Origin: Curtobacterium salicis | Lineage (GTDB): Bacteria; Actinomycetota; Actinomycetes; Actinomycetales; Microbacteriaceae | Direction of reading: 5' to 3' | Assembly: GCF_011759505.1 (NCBI RefSeq) | Contig: NZ_JAAOYO010000001.1 | Coordinates: 744,001-808,000 of the forward strand | Length of the DNA stretch: 64,000 bases | In this document: positions 40,580-50,427 of the stretch, in pieces | Position numbering within the stretch: the stretch's first letter is position 1 | How the letters are laid out: each line of letters begins with the position of its first letter | Translations under genes and position numbers: made by a program | Notes under the pieces: generated by a model | Told to the model about the DNA's origin: nothing | Databases searched by the model: none | Seen by the model: the letters and a program-made list of their open reading frames with translations, nothing else

Positions 40580-41280
40580 GTCGCGTCGTGGCCGAGCGGA
40601 CCGTCAGCGGCAGGCCGGGAGGCGCGGCTCGCGTCCGTCCCACCGGTGGCCGGCAGGTCGATGGCCGGCAGGTCGGTGGCCGTCAGGTCGTTGGTCGTCC
40701 CCGACGCGGGAACCGCAGCATCGGACCCCGCAGCGTCGGTCGTCGCGCGCTGACGCTTCTCGGAGACCGCCCGTGTGCCGTCGAGGTTCACCCCGAGGAT
40801 CACGAGCAGCACGAAGACCACCATGCTCACGCAGATGAACGAGTCGGCGACGTTGTAGATCGCCGGCATCATCCACGGTGTCGAGATGAAGTCCACGACG
40901 TGTCCGCGCCCGAAGCCGGGTTCACGGAACAGCCGGTCGGACAGGTTGCCGAGTGCTCCGCCGAGGAGCATTCCGAGCACGATCGCCCACCACATCGACC
41001 GGATGCGACGTGCGGAGACGACGATCACGACGACGACCGCGGCGGAGATCAGCGAGAACACCCACGTCATGTTCACCGCGAAGGAGAACGCGGCGCCGGG
41101 GTTCCGGACCGACAGGAACTGCAGCGCGTTGCCGAGCACCGGCACGACGACGCCCTCGGGCAGCTCCGCGACGACGAGTGCCTTGGTGACCTGGTCGAGC
41201 GTCACCACCACGACAGCGGCGAAGGCCAGTGCCGCGATCGCGCGTGCACTGACCTTCGCTCGTGGGACGGGTCGGTCCAA
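40576..41280 (-). CDS. lspA: Lipoprotein signal peptidase (signal peptidase II)
   Basis: An aspartyl protease that cleaves prolipoprotein signal peptides after lipidation. Four membrane helices are evident. The catalytic aspartates are in HVVDFIS and YNVADSFI, with GNLSDRL as a further conserved motif. At 234 residues it exceeds the usual 160-200 because of a C-terminal cytoplasmic tail, about residues 175-234. The tail is low in complexity and includes a five-residue repeat of the DLPA type. Lipoproteins in this window (the osmoprotectant receptor, CtaC) would be clients. It lies 2 bp after divIVA. Confidence 0.93.
   Translation of the reverse strand: MDRPVPRAKVSARAIAALAFAAVVVVTLDQVTKALVVAELPEGVVVPVLGNALQFLSVRNPGAAFSFAVNMTWVFSLISAAVVVVIVVSARRIRSMWWAIVLGMLLGGALGNLSDRLFREPGFGRGHVVDFISTPWMMPAIYNVADSFICVSMVVFVLLVILGVNLDGTRAVSEKRQRATTDAAGSDAAVPASGTTNDLTATDLPAIDLPATGGTDASRASRPAADGPLGHDAT
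40648..40692. repeat. 15-bp tandem repeat in the lspA tail
   Basis: Three 15-bp units (starts 40648, 40663 and 40678) built on GGCCGGCAGGTCG, encoding [10 protein letters not shown] and IDLPA on the coding strand. The repeat lies in the non-conserved C-terminal tail of LspA. Confidence 0.75.
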
Positions 41281-41282
41281 CG

Positions 41283-41963
41283 TCAGTTGCCGAAGCCCTG
41301 CGCCGAGGCCGGGGCCGGCGCGAAGCCGGACTGCTCGGTGCTGGCAGACGAGTCGAGCTCGGAGAGCTGGCTCTGGATGTAGCTCTTGAGCTGCGCACGG
41401 TAGTCGCGCTCGAACGTGCGGAGCTCGTCGATCTTGCCCTCGAGCTGCGTGCGCTCCTGGTCGAGCACCGCGACCCGCTGGCGGTTCTGGTTCTCGGTGT
41501 CCGCCAGGACCTGGCGCTGCTTGGCCTCTGCCTCGGAGACGAGACGGGCGGCCTGGGCCTGGCCCTCGGCGATCAGCGCGTCGCGCTTCTCGACGCCTTC
41601 GCGGACGTGCTCCTCGTGGAGACGACGTGCGAGCGTCAGGAGGTTCGTGGTGCCCTCGGTGTCCTCGTCCGGGTTCACCGTGGTGGCCGGCGCGGCAGCG
41701 GCGACCGGCGCGGGCTCCGGAGCGGCGGCGACCGGGGCCGGCTCGGGGGTCGGGGCCGGCGCGGGCTCGTCGTCCTTGGCGAGCGACGGCGCGGAGTCGG
41801 CCGACTGGAGGCGCTGACGCAGCTCCTCGTTCTCCTGGTTCAGGCGACGCAGCTCGGCCACGATCTCGTCGAGGAAGTCGTCGACCTCGTCCTGGTCGTA
41901 GCCCTCGCGGAACTTGGTCGGCTGGAACCGCTTGTTGACTACGTCTTCCGGCGTCAAAGCCAT
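41283..41963 (-). CDS. divIVA: DivIVA/Wag31 polar growth protein
   Basis: A curvature-sensing coiled-coil scaffold at cell poles that directs actinobacterial tip growth. The ATG at 41963 gives 226 residues and has a GAGGTGA ribosome site. The N-terminal membrane-binding domain is MALTPEDVVNKRFQPTKFRE followed by a first coiled coil (DEVDDFLDEIVAELRRLNQE). A Pro/Ala linker (about 65-110) follows, then a long second coiled coil from LLTLARRLHEEHVREG to about residue 200. The tail is Ala/Ser-rich. A small hairpin lies in its leader. It is the last member of the division cluster. Confidence 0.95.
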   Translation of the reverse strand: MALTPEDVVNKRFQPTKFREGYDQDEVDDFLDEIVAELRRLNQENEELRQRLQSADSAPSLAKDDEPAPAPTPEPAPVAAAPEPAPVAAAAPATTVNPDEDTEGTTNLLTLARRLHEEHVREGVEKRDALIAEGQAQAARLVSEAEAKQRQVLADTENQNRQRVAVLDQERTQLEGKIDELRTFERDYRAQLKSYIQSQLSELDSSASTEQSGFAPAPASAQGFGN

Positions 41964-42054
41964 TGCCGTCACCTCAATAGAACTGCTGAACGTGTGGAAC
42001 CGGGGGCCCTGCTGGACCGTCCGTGCTGAAGGTACCAGCCGGGGTCCCGGTGCG

Positions 42055-42078
42055 GATGTCCCGCCGGGGCAGGACATC
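42055..42078 (-). promoter_or_regulatory. Hairpin between yggT and divIVA
   Basis: On the minus strand a 24-nt inverted repeat (GATGTCC ... GGACATC, inner GCC/GGC, one G-T pair) begins about 100 bp past the yggT stop and lies about 90 bp before the divIVA ATG. A TACGGT -10-like element at 42094-42089 precedes it. It could be a terminator for yggT, or a 5' leader structure of a separate divIVA transcript. Confidence 0.4.
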
Positions 42079-42179
42079 GATCCCGACCACCGTACACCGA
42101 GGGCGGCTCCGAACCGCGTCGGGGGCCCGCGTGGCGCGTGTCGCGGCGGTGCCGACCGGGTGCCCGGCCAGCGGTGGGA

Positions 42180-42476
42180 TCAGATGAAGCGGAGCGCCAG
42201 GGACTGCACGACGACCCGCAGGATGATCACGACGAGCATCACGATCGTCCAGCCGAAGTCGAGCGCGACGGGTCCGAGCCGGAGCGGCGGGAGGACGCGA
42301 CGCACCGCCTTGATCGGCGGGTCGGTGACCGTGTAGACGAACTCCGCCACGACGAGCAGCGCACGCTGCGGGCGCCAGGAGCGGTTGAACGCCTGGACCA
42401 TGTCGAGGATGAAACGCCCCCACATCACGAAGAAGTAGAGCGTGAGGAGTAAGGAGAGGATCGTGAAGATGAACAC
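42180..42476 (-). CDS. YggT family membrane protein
   Basis: A 98-residue protein from the GTG at 42476 (VFIFTILSLLLTLYFFV). An upstream in-frame GTG at 42518 would add 14 residues; the shorter form matches the family length. Two hydrophobic regions surround a conserved loop (LVVAEFVYTVTDPPIKAVRRVLPPLRLG contains the family P-P signature), and the end is LRVVVQSLALRFI. YggT proteins recur between sepF and divIVA in actinobacteria and have been linked to osmotic tolerance, but their mechanism is unknown. Confidence 0.85.
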   Translation of the reverse strand: MFIFTILSLLLTLYFFVMWGRFILDMVQAFNRSWRPQRALLVVAEFVYTVTDPPIKAVRRVLPPLRLGPVALDFGWTIVMLVVIILRVVVQSLALRFI

Positions 42477-42594
42477 GGTTCGGCTCGCTCGTCTCGTGTG
42501 ACCGGGGCCGGGTGGCACCGGTCACGGGGCGGGTGGGCCTGGGTGCCGAGCGGTCGTCCGGATGCCCGTCGGGCACCCGTACCGCGGGGGCGGC

Positions 42595-43173
42595 TCAGGA
42601 CTGGGCGAAGAAGTTCGCCTCGATGTCGGACTCTACCTCAGCAGGCTCACCGCTCACTGCGATGTGCGCGGGCGAGAGCAGGAAGACCTTGTTCGTGACG
42701 CGCTCGATCTTGCCGTAGAGCCCGAGCGACAGGCCGCTGGCGAAGTCGATCATCCGGCGGGCGTCACCCTCGGTCATCTGCGAGAGGTTGATGATGACGG
42801 GGATGCCGTCACGGAAGCTCTCGGCGATGGACTGGGCGTCCTTGTACTCGCGCGGGTGGACGGTGAGGATCTCGTTCATTTCCTGGACCGGGGTCGCCTT
42901 CTGTGCGGTCGTGTGCGAGCGGCGGAGCGGGGTGACCTGCGCGCCGCGCTGGGAGGTGTGCTGGGGCTTCGCGGGTGCGGCGGCCGGAGCGGCTGCTGCG
43001 GGTGCGGCGGCGGCCGGAGCGGCAGCGGGCGTCGCGGCGGCCGGGGCCTCCTGCTGCGCTGCCGGGGCCTGCTGGCGCGCCGGCGTCGGCGCGGCCTGCT
43101 GCTCGTCCTCGTACTCGAGTTCCTCGTCGGCGAGGCCGAGGTAGACCATCGTCTTCTTCAGCGGGTTGGCCAT
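42595..43173 (-). CDS. sepF: Cell division protein SepF
   Basis: The membrane anchor that tethers FtsZ filaments in bacteria without FtsA. The first residues [16 protein letters not shown] form the amphipathic anchor. An Ala/Pro/Gln linker follows (about 25-85), which is almost pure AAAP repeats in its centre. The C-terminal dimerising FtsZ-binding domain contains [18 protein letters not shown] and VIINLSQM and ends ANFFAQS. The 192-residue length is slightly above average because of the linker. FtsZ in this cluster has the matching C-terminal peptide. Confidence 0.95.
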   Translation of the reverse strand: MANPLKKTMVYLGLADEELEYEDEQQAAPTPARQQAPAAQQEAPAAATPAAAPAAAAPAAAAPAAAPAKPQHTSQRGAQVTPLRRSHTTAQKATPVQEMNEILTVHPREYKDAQSIAESFRDGIPVIINLSQMTEGDARRMIDFASGLSLGLYGKIERVTNKVFLLSPAHIAVSGEPAEVESDIEANFFAQS

Positions 43174-43215
43174 GGTTCCTCCGGGAGTCGTGCTCGTTGA
43201 TGCCCTGCGACGAGG

Positions 43216-43914
43216 CTATGGTGCGGCGGGGCGATTCCCGGTGATTGCGGTCCCGATCCGCAGGTGTGTCGCGCCCTCCGCGACGGCCTCGGCGTAGTCG
43301 CCGCTCATGCCGGCCGAGATGTCCGTCGCGGCGGGGTCGAGCAGGCGCACCCGCTCGGAGATCCCACGGAGTCGGGCGAAGGCCGCGCGGGGGTCCTCGT
43401 CGAGCGGCGCGACCGCCATCACGCCCCGGAGGCGCAGGGTCCCGGTGGCGAGGACCCGCTCGGCCAGGGCGTCGACGTCGGACGGTGCGACACCGCCTCG
43501 GCCGGGGTCGTCGGTCAGGTTCACCTGCACGAACCCGTCGAGCACACGCGGGTCCGGCTCGGCCTCGGTCGGGGCGAAGGCGTCGACGACGCTCGCCCGG
43601 TCGAGGGACTGCACGACGTGGGCGTAGCGGCGGGCCTGCCGGGCCTTCTTCGACTGCAGCTGCCCGACGAAGTGCCAGGTGAGGCCGAGGTCCTCGAGTT
43701 CCGCGGCCTTCGCCTGCGCCTCCTGGTGGCGGTTCTCCCCCACGTCGGTGACGCCGAGCGCGGCGAGCTGTCGGACCAGGGCGGCCGGGTGGTACTTCGT
43801 GACGACGACGAGCGTCAGGGCGTCGGACGAGCGACCGGCCGCCCTGGCCGCGTCGGCGATGCCGTCGCGGACCGAGGACAGCCGGTCCTGGAGGCTCGTG
43901 GAGCCGTCCGTCAT
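43216..43914 (-). CDS. YggS/PLPBP family pyridoxal phosphate-binding protein
   Basis: A 232-residue PLP homeostasis protein with an alanine-racemase-like barrel. The cofactor lysine is in LTLVVVTKYHPA near residue 40, and GENRHQEAQAKAAEL and HFVGQLQSKK are family motifs. The C-terminal phosphate site is ISAGMSGDYAEAVAEGATHLRIGTAITG. It is not a racemase; it buffers PLP and affects amino acid pools. It starts 6 bp after ftsZ, so the two are co-translated. In M. tuberculosis a pgeF-type gene (Rv2149c) separates these two genes; none is present here. Confidence 0.92.
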   Translation of the reverse strand: MTDGSTSLQDRLSSVRDGIADAARAAGRSSDALTLVVVTKYHPAALVRQLAALGVTDVGENRHQEAQAKAAELEDLGLTWHFVGQLQSKKARQARRYAHVVQSLDRASVVDAFAPTEAEPDPRVLDGFVQVNLTDDPGRGGVAPSDVDALAERVLATGTLRLRGVMAVAPLDEDPRAAFARLRGISERVRLLDPAATDISAGMSGDYAEAVAEGATHLRIGTAITGNRPAAP

Positions 43915-43920
43915 GTCGTC

Positions 43921-45087
43921 TTACTTCAGGAAGTCGGGGACGTCGAGCTCGTCGTCGTCGTCGAAGGCCGGGTCGGCGGCGCGCTGCGCCGGCGGCTCGT
44001 GCTCCTGCGACGCCCAGGACGGGGTCGAGTGGCCGGAGTCCTCGATGCGGTTGGACGAACCGGTGGCGACGGGCACGGTGGCGCCGGCGTCCGGGTCCAC
44101 GTAGCTCGAGCGACGCTCCTGGTGCTGCTGCTGCGACGGCTCGCCACCGTCGAAGCCGGCAGCGATGACGGTGACGCGCACCTCGTCGCCGAGGGTGTCG
44201 TCGATGACCGCACCGAAGATGATGTTCGCTTCGGGGTGCACGGCCTCCTGCACGAGGCGGGCCGCGTCGTTGATCTCGAAGATGCCGAGGTTCGAGCCAC
44301 CCTGGATCGACAGCAGGACACCGTGCGCACCGTCGATCGATGCCTCGAGCAGCGGCGACGCGACGGCGAGTTCGGCCGCCTTGATCGCACGGTCGGCGCC
44401 TCGCGAGGAGCCGATGCCCATGAGCGCCGAACCGGCACCCTGCATGACGCTCTTCACGTCGGCGAAGTCGAGGTTGATCAGGCCCGGGGTCGTGATGAGG
44501 TCCGTGATGCCCTGGACACCGGCGAGGAGCACCTGGTCGGCCGTGGCGAACGCCTCGACCATCGAGATGCCGCGGTCGGAGATCTCGAGCAGGCGGTCGT
44601 TCGGCACGACGATGAGCGTGTCGACCTCGTCCTTGAGGCTCGCGACACCGTTCTCGGCCTGCGACTGCCGGCGCTTGCCCTCGAACCCGAAGGGCTTCGT
44701 GACGACACCGATGGTCAGGGCGCCGATGGACTTCGCGATGCGTGCGACGACCGGGGCGCCACCCGTCCCGGTGCCACCACCTTCACCGGCGGTGACGAAC
44801 ACCATGTCGGCGCCGGCGAGGGCTTCCTCGATCTCCTCGGCGTGGTCCTCGGCGGCGCGACGACCCACCTCGGGGTCGGCGCCGGCTCCGAGACCGCGGG
44901 TGATCTCGCGACCCACGTCGAGCTTGACGTCGGCGTCGCTGAGGAGCAGCGCCTGCGCGTCGGTGTTGATGGCGATGAACTCGACCCCGCGGAGTCCGAG
45001 CTCGATCATGCGGTTGACGGCGTTGACACCGCCGCCGCCGACACCGACCACCTTGATGACGGCGAGGTAGTTGTGGTTCGTGGTCAC
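43921..45087 (-). CDS. ftsZ: Cell division GTPase FtsZ
   Basis: A tubulin homologue that forms the Z-ring. The GTG at 45087 gives 388 residues, with GGAGG about 10 bp upstream. The nucleotide-binding domain starts [19 protein letters not shown]. The tubulin signature [13 protein letters not shown] is near residue 100, and the T7-loop region ([13 protein letters not shown]) holds the catalytic acid. A linker of about 70 residues follows and ends in the conserved peptide [11 protein letters not shown] that contacts SepF and FtsW. A 156-bp AT-richer gap separates it from ftsQ, so it probably has its own promoter. Confidence 0.97.
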   Translation of the reverse strand: MTTNHNYLAVIKVVGVGGGGVNAVNRMIELGLRGVEFIAINTDAQALLLSDADVKLDVGREITRGLGAGADPEVGRRAAEDHAEEIEEALAGADMVFVTAGEGGGTGTGGAPVVARIAKSIGALTIGVVTKPFGFEGKRRQSQAENGVASLKDEVDTLIVVPNDRLLEISDRGISMVEAFATADQVLLAGVQGITDLITTPGLINLDFADVKSVMQGAGSALMGIGSSRGADRAIKAAELAVASPLLEASIDGAHGVLLSIQGGSNLGIFEINDAARLVQEAVHPEANIIFGAVIDDTLGDEVRVTVIAAGFDGGEPSQQQHQERRSSYVDPDAGATVPVATGSSNRIEDSGHSTPSWASQEHEPPAQRAADPAFDDDDELDVPDFLK

Positions 45088-45243
45088 GTCTGTCCGGCCT
45101 CCGGTCAAAACCCTCAACCTGTGCTTGAAGTTCAGAGTTCTAGCTGCTACGAATGGTGCTGGCCCCGACGCTACGGGTGCCGTCCTGCTGCTGACGACCC
45201 GCCACGCCGCGTGTCGCCGATCGCGGCGCAGATCACGTCGTGC
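45088..45243 (-). promoter_or_regulatory. ftsQ-ftsZ intergenic leader
   Basis: This 156-bp gap contains the least GC-rich stretch of the cluster (about 45100-45165, minus strand reading TAGAACTCTGAACTTCAAG and AGGTTGAGGGTTTTGACC). Neighbouring dcw junctions are 4-bp overlaps. An independent ftsZ promoter is the natural inference, but I cannot place -35 and -10 elements with confidence. Confidence 0.45.
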
Positions 45244-46506
45244 TCACCCCTGCGGGCGGATGATGCCGTTGTCCGGCGCGGACACGTCGTACTCGACCTT
45301 CGAGTCCTTGTCGCGCGCCGCGTGGTCCTTGACGAGGGCGGCGAGCAGGGTCGCCTTCGCCGGGGACTCGTCCGGGCTCCCCCACACCACGCTCGACCCG
45401 TCGCTCATGGTCAGCGTCACGTCGTCCGACGTCGACGCCGCGATGCCCGACACCTGGTCGCGCACGCTCGCGGGCATGGCCAGCACGACCTCGGTCATGG
45501 TCCGGAACACCGTGCTGCCGAGCTTCGCCCGCCCGATGTCCGCCACCGGCATGCCGTCCGGCCGCTTCGTGGTCGACTGCACGACGATGCCGGCCGGGTC
45601 GACCAGGTCGAACGTCTTCCCCGACTCGACCGCGACGACCGGCGTCCGCTCGGTGACGGTCACGACGAGGGTGTGCGGCGGTTCCTCTTCCGTGACGTAG
45701 CTCTCGATGAGCGGGAACCCGGCGATCTGCTCCTTCACCCGACCGAGGTCGATGCGCGCCAACGGCGTCCCGAGCTGCCCGGACAGCGCGGCCCGCACCT
45801 GCGCAGCGTCGACGCGGTCGGTGCCCTTCACCTCGATCGTCCGGAGGGCCATCAGCGGCGAGAACACCGCCACGAGGATCGACACCGCGAGCACGACGAC
45901 GACCCCACCGGCCGTGATCCACGCGGCGCGACGATGCCGGGAGCGTCGGGTGAACCGACGGACCTCGGCACGCTCGAGCAGTCGGCGGCGCTTGCGGGCG
46001 ACGCGGGCTTCGCGGGCGGTCTCGGCCGCGCGGACGCGAGCGCCGATCGGGGTCTCGCGCGGCACGTGGGTCGAGACCGGCGCGTCGGCCTCCCCCGTCC
46101 GGTCTCGTTCCCGCGGCACCGGGGCGGTCAGACGGTCGTCCGCCGGGTGGTCGTCGGCCGGGCGGTCACCGGACACGCGGTCGTCGGATGCACGCTCGTC
46201 CGCCGGGCGAGCGTCCCGCGCGCGGTCATCGTCTGCGCGCTCGTCCGCCGTGAGGTCGACCTCCGGCAGTTCGGGCAGGAGGGAGTCGAGCCGGTCCGCA
46301 GCGGACCCGGAGCCGGACGCCACCACGTCGTCTCGGGGAGCCGACGTCCGCGGGGCGCGTCGAGCCTCCCGGACGCCGCTCAGCGCGGACCGGAGCCCGC
46401 CGGTGCGTGCCGGACGGCTGCTCCGGTCGCCCCGGTCGGTCGCCGCGGTCCCACTGGAGCGCTCGTCGGCTCCGGCGCGGTCGTCGAAGCCCTCGGGGCG
46501 CTTCAC
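45244..46506 (-). CDS. ftsQ: Cell division protein FtsQ/DivIB
   Basis: A bitopic divisome protein that links FtsL/FtsB-type partners with septal synthases. The 420 residues are an N-terminal cytoplasmic region (1-195), one membrane helix (about 196-217, [19 protein letters not shown]), then POTRA (from about 219, [16 protein letters not shown]) and the beta domain ([10 protein letters not shown]). The cytoplasmic part is unusually long and rich in Asp, Arg, Pro and Ala, with repeats such as [20 protein letters not shown]. The GTG start overlaps the murC stop (GTGA). Confidence 0.9.
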   Translation of the reverse strand: MKRPEGFDDRAGADERSSGTAATDRGDRSSRPARTGGLRSALSGVREARRAPRTSAPRDDVVASGSGSAADRLDSLLPELPEVDLTADERADDDRARDARPADERASDDRVSGDRPADDHPADDRLTAPVPRERDRTGEADAPVSTHVPRETPIGARVRAAETAREARVARKRRRLLERAEVRRFTRRSRHRRAAWITAGGVVVVLAVSILVAVFSPLMALRTIEVKGTDRVDAAQVRAALSGQLGTPLARIDLGRVKEQIAGFPLIESYVTEEEPPHTLVVTVTERTPVVAVESGKTFDLVDPAGIVVQSTTKRPDGMPVADIGRAKLGSTVFRTMTEVVLAMPASVRDQVSGIAASTSDDVTLTMSDGSSVVWGSPDESPAKATLLAALVKDHAARDKDSKVEYDVSAPDNGIIRPQG

Positions 46507-47957
46507 CGGCCTGCGGCTCCGGCTTCGTCAGATGCCCGCAGGCCGGCGGCCGGCTCGTCGTGCAGCGCCGTCAGGACCTGCGGGATGATCCGGTACACGT
46601 CCCCGCAGCTCAGGGTCATGATGATGTCGCCGTCCCGGGCGACCGAGGCCGCTCGGGCCGAGGCCTCGGCCCAGTCGGGCAGGTAGTCGACGCGGGCCTG
46701 GTCGGCGAACCGCTCCTGCACCAGGGCGCCGGTGACCCCGGGCTCCGGGTCCTCACGCGCGCCGTAGACGTCGAGCACGACGGTGTGGTCGGCGAGGTCC
46801 TCGTAGACCTTCGCGAAGTCGGCGGCCATCAGCCGCGTGCGCGAGTACAGGTGCGGCTGGTGGATCGCGATGATCCGGCCCGCCCCGACCACGTCGCGGG
46901 CGGCGTGCAGGGCCGCGGCGACCTCGGTCGGGTGGTGCGCGTAGTCGTCGTACACGGAGACCCCGCGCTCGACACCGTGCAGCTCGAAGCGCCGCTCCGT
47001 GCCGCCGAACGCCTCGATGCCACGGACCGCGTCCGCCGGGTCGACGCCCAGACCGACGAGCACCGCGAAGGCACCGACGGCGTTGACGGCGTTGTGGCGG
47101 CCCGGCACGCGGAGGGCGATGTGGTGCGTGGCTCCGGCCCACCGCAGGTCGACCGTGACGCCGGCGCCCTCGGTGACGCGTTCGATGCGGACGTCGGCAC
47201 CCTCGGCCTCGCCGAAGGTCACGACCTCCGGCGCGTCCGGACGGGCACGGAGTCCGTCGGTGACGCGGACCGCACCGGCGTCGTCGCTCGAGACGACCAC
47301 CCGTTCACGGGCCTTCGCGGCGAACTCGACGAACGCGTCGATGAAGGCCTGCTCGCTGCCGTAGTGGTCCAGGTGGTCCGGGTCGACGTTCGTGATCAGG
47401 GCGATCGCGACGTCGTAGAGCAGGAACGAGCCGTCGGACTCGTCCGCCTCGACGACGAACAGGTCGCTGCTGCCCGGCGCCGAACTCGTGCCGAGCGACT
47501 GGATGACGCCGCCGTTGACGAAGCTCGGGTCGAGGCCGAGCTCGACCAGCGCGGTGACGATCATGCCCGTCGAGGTGGTCTTGCCGTGCGCACCCGCGAC
47601 GGCCACCAGACGGTGCTCCGAGATCAGTGCGGCGAGGGCCTGCGACCGGTGCAGCACCGGGAGGCCTCGACGCTGCGCCTCGAGGAGTTCGGGGTTGTCG
47701 GGCCAGAGCGCGCTCGTGACGACGATCGTGTCCGCGTCCCCGACGTTCGCGGCGTCGTGGCCGATCCGCACTTCGGCGCCGAGCTCACGCATCCGTCCGG
47801 TCGTCGCCGTCTCGCGCGAGTCACTGCCCGTGACCCGGTGACCGGCGGCCAGGAACATCCGGGCGATGCCGCTCATGCCGGACCCGCCGATGCCGACGAA
47901 GTGCACCGTGCCCAGGTCGTCCGGGATCGGCTGGGTGAGGTCCGGCTTGATGGTCAT
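46503..47957 (-). CDS. murC: UDP-N-acetylmuramate-L-alanine ligase
   Basis: Adds the first stem-peptide residue to UDP-MurNAc. The 484-residue Mur ligase has an N-terminal Rossmann domain ([18 protein letters not shown]), the ATP loop GAHGKTTST near residue 120-128, and the central and C-terminal domains with [12 protein letters not shown] and [11 protein letters not shown]. The canonical residue added is L-alanine; Microbacteriaceae with B-type peptidoglycan often carry glycine there, so specificity should not be assumed. The ATG overlaps the murG stop (ATGA) and ftsQ follows with a GTGA overlap. Confidence 0.95.
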   Translation of the reverse strand: MTIKPDLTQPIPDDLGTVHFVGIGGSGMSGIARMFLAAGHRVTGSDSRETATTGRMRELGAEVRIGHDAANVGDADTIVVTSALWPDNPELLEAQRRGLPVLHRSQALAALISEHRLVAVAGAHGKTTSTGMIVTALVELGLDPSFVNGGVIQSLGTSSAPGSSDLFVVEADESDGSFLLYDVAIALITNVDPDHLDHYGSEQAFIDAFVEFAAKARERVVVSSDDAGAVRVTDGLRARPDAPEVVTFGEAEGADVRIERVTEGAGVTVDLRWAGATHHIALRVPGRHNAVNAVGAFAVLVGLGVDPADAVRGIEAFGGTERRFELHGVERGVSVYDDYAHHPTEVAAALHAARDVVGAGRIIAIHQPHLYSRTRLMAADFAKVYEDLADHTVVLDVYGAREDPEPGVTGALVQERFADQARVDYLPDWAEASARAASVARDGDIIMTLSCGDVYRIIPQVLTALHDEPAAGLRASDEAGAAGR

Positions 47958-49105
47958 GGTTCCTCCGTGCTGCTGGTGGAGCGGGTGCTGCTGGTGTCGC
48001 TGCTGGTGCTGCTGGCCTTGCTGCGGCGCTTGCTCGTGCGGGCCGCGCTGAGGACGAGCTCCGTCATCCGGTCGGCGCCGTCACGGTGTCCGACGCTGCC
48101 GGACCGGACGGCCATGTCCGCGATGCCGGCTCGGTCCTCCAGGATCGTCAGGAGCTGCAACGTGATCCACTCGGGCGTGAATTCCTGGTCGGCCACGAGC
48201 ACCGCTCCGCCGGCGGCGACGACGTCGCGGGCGTTGTGCCGCTGCTCGCCGTTGCCGACCGGGTAGGGCACCAGGACGCTCGGCAGGCCGACGGCGGTGA
48301 GCTCGCAGACCATGCCGGCCCCGGACCGTGAGACGACGAAGTCGGCCGCCGCGTACGCCAGGTCCATCCGGTCGCAGTACGGCAGCACGTGGTAGCCGTC
48401 CAGCTCGCTCGGTCCGATGTCGGACGCGGCACCGACGACGTGCAGGATCTGCCAGCCGGCGCCGAGGATCGTCGCCGCGGCCTGGTTGACGGTGCGGTTG
48501 ATGCTCCGCGCCCCCGACGAACCGCCGGTCACGAGCAGCACCGGCCGCTCCGGGTCGAGTCCGAACTCGGCGAAACCCGCCGCACGCTCGGCGCGGCGGT
48601 CCAGACGTTCGATCTCGCGGCGGAGGGGCATCCCGACCACGCGGGAGTGCGGCAGCCGGGTGTTCGAGAACGTCACACCCACGTGGCTGGTCAGCACGGC
48701 GGCCATCCGGTTCGCCAGACCGGGCTTCGCGTTCTGCTCGTGCACGACGATCGGCGTCCCGGTACGCTTCGCAGCGACGTAGGCCGGGGCGGCTGCGTAC
48801 CCGCCGACGCCGAGGACCACGGCGATCTCGCGTTCGCGGATGATCTGTTCCGTCCGACGCACCGCGGACCAGAAGGCACCGGGGAACCGCAGCGCGGCGC
48901 CGTTCACCTTCCGGGGGAAGGGCAGCCGCGGGATGGTCACGAGCTCGTACCCGCGCATCGGGACGAGTCGGGACTCCAGGCCCTCGGCGGTCCCGAGCAC
49001 CAGGACCTCGTCGGCCGGGGACCGCTGCGTCAGCCGGTCGGCGACCGCGAGCAGGGGGTTCACGTGGCCGGCGGTCCCGCCGCCGGCGAAGAGGAAGCGG
49101 CTCAC
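47954..49105 (-). CDS. murG: Lipid II synthase MurG
   Basis: An N-acetylglucosaminyltransferase that converts lipid I to lipid II on the inner membrane face. The 383-residue GT28 enzyme has the N-terminal [20 protein letters not shown] motif, the second loop [14 protein letters not shown] and the UDP-GlcNAc site [24 protein letters not shown] with the conserved Glu. The C-terminal tail is a Ser/Thr/Lys-rich extension ([18 protein letters not shown]). The GTG overlaps the ftsW stop, and the gene overlaps murC. Confidence 0.95.
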   Translation of the reverse strand: MSRFLFAGGGTAGHVNPLLAVADRLTQRSPADEVLVLGTAEGLESRLVPMRGYELVTIPRLPFPRKVNGAALRFPGAFWSAVRRTEQIIREREIAVVLGVGGYAAAPAYVAAKRTGTPIVVHEQNAKPGLANRMAAVLTSHVGVTFSNTRLPHSRVVGMPLRREIERLDRRAERAAGFAEFGLDPERPVLLVTGGSSGARSINRTVNQAAATILGAGWQILHVVGAASDIGPSELDGYHVLPYCDRMDLAYAAADFVVSRSGAGMVCELTAVGLPSVLVPYPVGNGEQRHNARDVVAAGGAVLVADQEFTPEWITLQLLTILEDRAGIADMAVRSGSVGHRDGADRMTELVLSAARTSKRRSKASSTSSDTSSTRSTSSTEEP

Positions 49106-50427
49106 CGCAGGGCTCCGTTCCGTGTCCCGGGCTCCGGGACGCTGGCGCCACGGGGACCGCTGCCGGATCCGGAGCGGCCGGGCAGGTCACGGGCGAAGGA
49201 CAGCACGACACCGATGGCCACGAGCGTCATGATGAGCGCCGAACCACCGGCCGAGATGAGTGGGAGCGGCACGCCGAGCACCGGGAGCAGCCCGAGGACG
49301 ACCCCGATGTTGACGAGCGCCTGCCCGATCACCCAGGCGAGGACGCCACCGGTGACCGTGCGGACGAACGGGTCCGGCGAGAGCCGGATGACCCGGATCA
49401 TGCCGATCGCCAGGACGACGAACAGGGCGAGCACCACGACCGCACCGATCAGCCCGAGTTCCTCACCGACGATGGCGAAGATGTAGTCGTTGTCCGCCTC
49501 GGGCAGCCACGACCACTTGAGCTTCGAGTTGCCGAGACCGACCCCGAACACGCCACCGGACGCCAGCGCCCACATGCCGTGCACGGGCTGCCAGCACAGG
49601 TCCTGGGCCTGGTTCGAGTCGGTGCAGCCGGAGAGCCACGCGCTGATGCGGGACTGGCGGGAGCTCGAGGCCATCGTCACGACGGGCAGCATGACCGCGA
49701 TCGCCGCGATGCCGACGGCCAGGTGCCGCAGGCGGACACCGCCGACGAACAGGCTGCCGAACACCAGGATCATCATGATCATCGCGGTGCCCTGGTCGCC
49801 GCCGACCAGGACGAGCCCGATCGAGACGGCGGTCGCGAGGCCGACGGGGATGAAGACCTCGCGCCAGTCGTGCATCTTCTCCCGCTTGCGGAAGAGCACC
49901 GCACCGATGCCGAGCACCAGGGCGAGCTTGAGGATCTCGGACGGCTGCGCGGTGAACCCGCCGATGCCGATCCAGTTCCGGTTGCCCTGCACCGAGATGC
50001 CGATCGGGCTGAAGACCAGCAGCTGCAGGACCAGCCCGGCGCCGAGGATCCGCATCGCCCAACGGCGCCAGAAGTCGGCGGAGAACCGGCTGACCACGAG
50101 CATGAGCGGCACGCCGATGAGCGCGTAGAGCCCCTGCTTCGCGAAGGCGCCGAAGAAGCCGTGCTTGTAGCGGTACTCCTCGACACTCGAGGAGGACAGC
50201 ACCATGACCACGCCGAACACGACGAGGAAGAGCGTGACGCCGAGGATCGTGTAGAACGTCGTGGACTCGGCCACGAACACGTTCTTCACGGCCACGACCG
50301 CGCCGTTCGACCGACGGCGGGCACCGTCGACGCCGGAGCTCACTCGGGCACCGGCAGCGGCTCCCGCTGCGCCGGCACGGGCTCGGGCGCTACGGCCGTG
50401 CGCCGGCAGATCCGTCGGTGTCGCCAT
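49102..50427 (-). CDS. ftsW: Septal peptidoglycan polymerase FtsW (SEDS family)
   Basis: A glycosyltransferase that polymerises lipid II at the septum with FtsI. The ATG at 50427 gives 441 residues and has GGAGG 8 bp upstream; it lies inside the murD end, overlapping by 38 bp. About ten membrane helices follow an Ala/Arg-rich N-terminus. SEDS marks are GNRNWIGIGGFTAQPSEILKL, the large extracellular loop with two cysteines (SGCTDSNQAQDLCWQPVHG), and PEADNDYIFAIVGEELG. The loop cysteines could form a disulfide. The C-terminal tail is Gly/Ser-rich. Confidence 0.94.
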   Translation of the reverse strand: MATPTDLPAHGRSARARAGAAGAAAGARVSSGVDGARRRSNGAVVAVKNVFVAESTTFYTILGVTLFLVVFGVVMVLSSSSVEEYRYKHGFFGAFAKQGLYALIGVPLMLVVSRFSADFWRRWAMRILGAGLVLQLLVFSPIGISVQGNRNWIGIGGFTAQPSEILKLALVLGIGAVLFRKREKMHDWREVFIPVGLATAVSIGLVLVGGDQGTAMIMMILVFGSLFVGGVRLRHLAVGIAAIAVMLPVVTMASSSRQSRISAWLSGCTDSNQAQDLCWQPVHGMWALASGGVFGVGLGNSKLKWSWLPEADNDYIFAIVGEELGLIGAVVVLALFVVLAIGMIRVIRLSPDPFVRTVTGGVLAWVIGQALVNIGVVLGLLPVLGVPLPLISAGGSALIMTLVAIGVVLSFARDLPGRSGSGSGPRGASVPEPGTRNGALR

